Shown: in pieces, positions 26,704 through 29,713 of the stretch
How the letters are laid out: the number at the start of each line of letters is the position of its first letter
Numbering within the stretch: position 1 is the first letter of the stretch
NCBI GenBank assembly: GCA_910585055.1
Contig: CAJUBY010000018.1
Location: forward strand, 1 to 29,713
Source of the DNA: an uncultured Christensenella sp.
GTDB lineage: Bacteria > Bacillota > Clostridia > Christensenellales > Pumilibacteraceae
Length of the DNA stretch: 29,713 bases
Direction of reading: 5' to 3'
Position numbers and translations under genes: made by a program
The notes under the pieces: model-generated
Database searches by the model: none
Told to the model about the DNA's origin: nothing
The model's input: only the letters and a program-made list of their open reading frames with translations

Positions 26704-27237
26704 ATGAAACTGGAAGGAACGACCATAGTGGGCGTACGCAAAAACGGTCAAACCGTTATAGCGGGCGACGGACAGGTCACTCAGAATAATCAGGTTATAA
26801 TGAAGGGCAATGCGAAAAAGGTAAGACGCGTGTACAACAACAGCGTCGTGCTGGGCTTTGCCGGTTCGGTCGCGGACGCGTTTACTCTGAGCGAACGGTT
26901 CGAAGAAATGTTGAACAAATATTCGGGTAATCTCATGCGTGCGGCTGTGGAACTTGCCATGCTTTGGCGCGGCGACAGAGCGTTGCGTCAGCTCGAAGCT
27001 TTGATGATAGTCGCGGACAAAAACGACATGTTTATAGTGTCCGGAAGCGGCGACGTTATAGAACCTGAGCACGGTATCTGCGCTATAGGTTCTGGCGGAA
27101 ACTATGCGCTTGCCGCAGGCAGAGCTCTTATAGACAACACCGATATGGATGCCGAACAGGTAGCGCGGGAGGCTATGCGCATCGCGTCGGACATCTGTAT
27201 ATTCACCAATTCCAATATTGTTGTGGAGGTGGCGTAA
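26704..27237 (+). CDS. hslV: ATP-dependent protease peptidase subunit HslV (ClpQ)
   Basis: 177-residue threonine peptidase that forms the double-ring core of the HslUV protease. The start ATG at 26704 is eight bases after AAAGGAG. An upstream TTG frame extension would begin inside the promoter and is rejected. The product starts MKLEG-TTIVGV: removal of five residues would expose Thr6 as the catalytic N-terminal nucleophile, unlike the serine-first ClpQ described in Bacillus subtilis. Family blocks are VIAGDGQVT, GNAKKVRRVYN, GFAGSVADAFTLSERFE, GSGDVIEP and AIGSGGNYALAAGRAL. The stop is one base before the hslU start, typical of stoichiometric coupling. Confidence 0.97.
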   Translation: MKLEGTTIVGVRKNGQTVIAGDGQVTQNNQVIMKGNAKKVRRVYNNSVVLGFAGSVADAFTLSERFEEMLNKYSGNLMRAAVELAMLWRGDRALRQLEALMIVADKNDMFIVSGSGDVIEPEHGICAIGSGGNYALAAGRALIDNTDMDAEQVAREAMRIASDICIFTNSNIVVEVA

Positions 27238-27238
27238 T

Positions 27239-28558
27239 ATGGATATGACGCCCAAGCAAATAGTTGCGGAACTGGACAGATATATCATAGGTCAGACCAA
27301 AGCAAAACGCGCCGTTGCGATAGCGCTGCGCAATCGGTACCGCAGAAGCAGGCTTCCGCAAACGGTTAGAGAAGAGATCACCCCGAAAAATATAATAATG
27401 AAAGGTCCGACAGGCGTCGGTAAGACCGAGATCGCCAGACGTCTTGCAAAGATCATGCGTGCGCCGTTCATCAAAGTAGAAGCTACGAAGTATACGGAAG
27501 TGGGATATGTCGGACGCGACGTCGAATCTATGATCCGCGATCTTGCGGAGACTGCGGTACATCTCGTAAAACAGGAACAGATGGCTGTTGTGGAGAGCAA
27601 AGCGCGCGAGTTCGCAGAGCAAAAAGCTATCGATATAATATTAAAGTCGCGTAAAAAATCAACCGAGACCGCGGAAAGCGTACTCAGAGCGCAGATAACG
27701 GACGAGTTGCACGACGGAAAGCTCAAAAACACCGTGATCGAAATAGAAGTTGCGGAACATATGCCGCAGATGGAAGCAATGCCCGGCATGTCTATAGACC
27801 TTAATCTCAACGATATGTTAGGCAGTTTGAGCAGTCTTATTCCGCAACGCAAAAAACGCCGCAAAGTGTCTGTCGAAGACGCCGTCGAACTGTTTATGGA
27901 AGAGGAAAGCGAGCGGCTTTTGGATATGGACGCAATCAAGGCGGAAGGTGTGCGCAGAGCGCAGGAAGACGGGATAATATTTATTGACGAAATAGATAAG
28001 ATAGCAAGCCGTCAGGGCGCAAGCGGCGGAATGGATGTTTCGCGCGAAGGTGTACAGAGGGATATACTTCCTATAGTGGAAGGTTGTACGGTAATGACCA
28101 AGTACGGCGCCATAAAGACGGATTATATTCTGTTTATAGCATCCGGCGCTTTTCAGATATCGAGTGTTACCGATCTTATACCCGAGCTTCAGGGACGTTT
28201 CCCTATACGCGTGGATCTGGAATCGCTTACTTTCGAAGATTTCGTACGTATATTCACCGAACCGGAAAACGCCGTGACGCGTCAGTATGCGGCAATGCTG
28301 TCGGTGGAGAATATCGACCTCAAGTTCACACCGGAAGCGATAGAAGAAATGAGCCGTATCGCCGTACTCGAAAACGAAACAGGTGAGGATATCGGCGCGA
28401 GACGGCTCCATACGGTAATGGAAAGCCTGCTCGAGGATATCAGTTTTAACGCCGACGGCAATAATCCCAAACTCGAAGTAAAAGTGGACAAAACCTATGT
28501 TGCGGAACATCTTGCCAAAGAGATATCCGAACACGATCTTAAGAAGTATATTTTGTGA
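27239..28558 (+). CDS. hslU: ATP-dependent protease ATPase subunit HslU (ClpY)
   Basis: 439-residue AAA+ unfoldase that feeds substrates into HslV. The ATG at 27239 has GGAGGT (27225-27230) eight bases upstream; the frame extends further up but without a ribosome binding site. The Walker A motif GPTGVGKT is at residues 56-63, followed by the pore-loop and family segment KYTEVGYVGRDVESMI. The regulatory I-domain occupies roughly residues 110-235. Walker B is IIFIDEIDKIA with D250 and E251. Then come LQGRFPIRV and GARRLHTVMESLLED. The C-terminus ends DLKKYIL, matching the tail that docks into HslV. hisS follows after two bases. Confidence 0.98.
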   Translation: MDMTPKQIVAELDRYIIGQTKAKRAVAIALRNRYRRSRLPQTVREEITPKNIIMKGPTGVGKTEIARRLAKIMRAPFIKVEATKYTEVGYVGRDVESMIRDLAETAVHLVKQEQMAVVESKAREFAEQKAIDIILKSRKKSTETAESVLRAQITDELHDGKLKNTVIEIEVAEHMPQMEAMPGMSIDLNLNDMLGSLSSLIPQRKKRRKVSVEDAVELFMEEESERLLDMDAIKAEGVRRAQEDGIIFIDEIDKIASRQGASGGMDVSREGVQRDILPIVEGCTVMTKYGAIKTDYILFIASGAFQISSVTDLIPELQGRFPIRVDLESLTFEDFVRIFTEPENAVTRQYAAMLSVENIDLKFTPEAIEEMSRIAVLENETGEDIGARRLHTVMESLLEDISFNADGNNPKLEVKVDKTYVAEHLAKEISEHDLKKYIL

Positions 28559-28560
28559 TC

Positions 28561-29713
28561 ATGATAAACGCACCCAAGGGTACAAAGGATATGCTGCCGC
28601 GCGAATCGTACAAGTGGCAGGCTGTCGAGCGCGCGGCAAAAAAGACCGCCGTATTGTATAACGTAAAACAGATACGGACGCCCGTGTTCGAAAATGCGGA
28701 GCTGTTTTTGCGTTCGATAGGCGACAGTACGGATATCGTCAATAAAGAAATGTATATTTTCGAAGATAAAGGCGGACGTAAAATGGCGCTGCGCCCCGAA
28801 GGTACGGCAGGCGTCGTGCGTTCCGTCATCGAAAACAATTTATGCGAAACGCTGCCGCAAAAGGTGTTTTATATCGAGGGTGTATACCGCTACGAACAGC
28901 CGCAGGCAGGAAGATACAGAGAACATCATCAATTCGGAACGGAATTTTTCGGCAGCGAATTGCCGTGTTTCGAAGTCGAATTACTGGGTTTGGCGCACGA
29001 TTTTTTGCGCGAGATAGGTTTTAACGATCTGCGGTTGCGTATCAATACGATAGGCTGCAACGAGTGCAGGACACGGTATAATGCCGCGTTACGCGAATTT
29101 CTCGATCGGGTAAAGCAAGAAATTTGCGGTGATTGCAAACGCCGTGCCGAAGTCAATCCGTTGCGTACACTCGACTGTAAAATTCCGTCTTGCCGTGAAA
29201 TATACAAAAACGCGCCGCAGATCTCCGATTTTTTATGCGACGGTTGTAAAGAACACCACACAGCTGTATTAAAAGGTCTGGACGGTATCGGCGTCAAATA
29301 CGTACAGGACAAAAACCTCGTGCGCGGTTTGGATTATTATACCCGTACCGTGTTCGAATTTTGCGACGGCGATCTTGCGGTTTTGGGCGGCGGCAGATAC
29401 GACAATCTATGCGAAGAGCTTGGCGGCAAGCATATACCGTGTGTCGGTTTCGGGTGCGGAATCGAGCGCTTGATATCTGCGGCGGAAACGCGCGGAATAA
29501 ATTTCGGCGACCCTTCGCCGGATGTATTCGTGGCGGCGCAAAGCGAAGCTGCAACGGAACGTTGTTTTTCGGTCGTGCGCGGACTGCGCGACGTAGGAGT
29601 GTCTGCCGAATGCGACCTTATGGGCAAAAGCTTAAAAGCGCAGTTCAAGTATGCGGACAGGCAGGGATATAAATACGTGCTGACTGTGGGCGACTCGGAA
29701 TTGCAGTCCGGCA
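28561..29713 (+). CDS. hisS: Histidyl-tRNA synthetase HisRS, 3' end cut by window edge
   Basis: Class II aminoacyl-tRNA synthetase that charges tRNA-His in the cytosol. 384 codons are present and the frame is open to the last base; the family is usually about 420-430 residues, so some 40 residues lie beyond the window. The start is MINAPKGTKDMLP. Motif 2 appears as FYIEGVYRYEQPQAGRYREHHQFG. The insertion domain has the cysteine-rich IGCNECR, then ICGDCKRR and NPLRTLDCKIPSC. The histidine-binding motif LVRGLDYYTRTVFE and motif 3 GFGCGIERL follow, and then the start of the anticodon-binding domain. It begins two bases after hslU with only a weak purine-rich ribosome binding site, so translation is probably coupled to hslU. 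Confidence 0.97.
   Translation, partial: MINAPKGTKDMLPRESYKWQAVERAAKKTAVLYNVKQIRTPVFENAELFLRSIGDSTDIVNKEMYIFEDKGGRKMALRPEGTAGVVRSVIENNLCETLPQKVFYIEGVYRYEQPQAGRYREHHQFGTEFFGSELPCFEVELLGLAHDFLREIGFNDLRLRINTIGCNECRTRYNAALREFLDRVKQEICGDCKRRAEVNPLRTLDCKIPSCREIYKNAPQISDFLCDGCKEHHTAVLKGLDGIGVKYVQDKNLVRGLDYYTRTVFEFCDGDLAVLGGGRYDNLCEELGGKHIPCVGFGCGIERLISAAETRGINFGDPSPDVFVAAQSEAATERCFSVVRGLRDVGVSAECDLMGKSLKAQFKYADRQGYKYVLTVGDSELQSG

Noticed and set aside
27218..27238. Upstream start for hslU overlapping the end of hslV
   Set aside because: No ribosome binding site precedes it and the extra residues are not family-like. GGAGGT fits the ATG at 27239.

Overview
The window reads as a chromosomal segment of a low-to-mid GC, spore-forming, Gram-positive-type bacterium of the Clostridia (Bacillota). 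The grounds are a complete SigK mother-cell sigma factor, RNase J, a class A RNase P RNA, a dprA-topA-trmFO-hslV-hslU cluster like the one known from Bacillus, strong AGGAGG-type ribosome binding sites and sigma-A promoters with 17-base spacers. I cannot name the species; an uncultured gut-type clostridium is only a guess. No mobile element, CRISPR array, tRNA or rRNA was seen.

Layout. Positions 86-2042 carry groS-groL on the minus strand behind a consensus promoter. Diverging from it is one enormous gene (2293-14325, 4010 codons). It encodes a single-pass surface protein with a signal/anchor segment, a glycine-rich domain, about 18 irregular cadherin/Ig-like modules, a C-terminal membrane helix and a 92-residue cytoplasmic tail. 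I regard this as the most novel item here. A 446-base gap follows, then an RNA-metabolism block: RNase J (TTG start), a U32-family Fe-S tRNA-hydroxylase-like gene, and the RNase P RNA with its own promoter and terminator. sigK lies on the minus strand (18077-18757) with a SigE-type promoter and a SpoIIID-like site in front.

The rest is plus strand: an orphan GT-C-like polytopic membrane protein, then yifB/comM, dprA, topA and trmFO, packed with gaps of 0 to 12 bases or overlapping. hslV and hslU follow from a new promoter, and then hisS, which runs off the window end.

How the parts connect: most genes are housekeeping (protein folding, RNA decay and maturation, tRNA U34 and U54 modification, DNA uptake/recombination, DNA topology, proteolysis, His-tRNA charging). 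SigK shows a late sporulation programme. The giant protein is the only clearly accessory function and probably acts at the cell surface.
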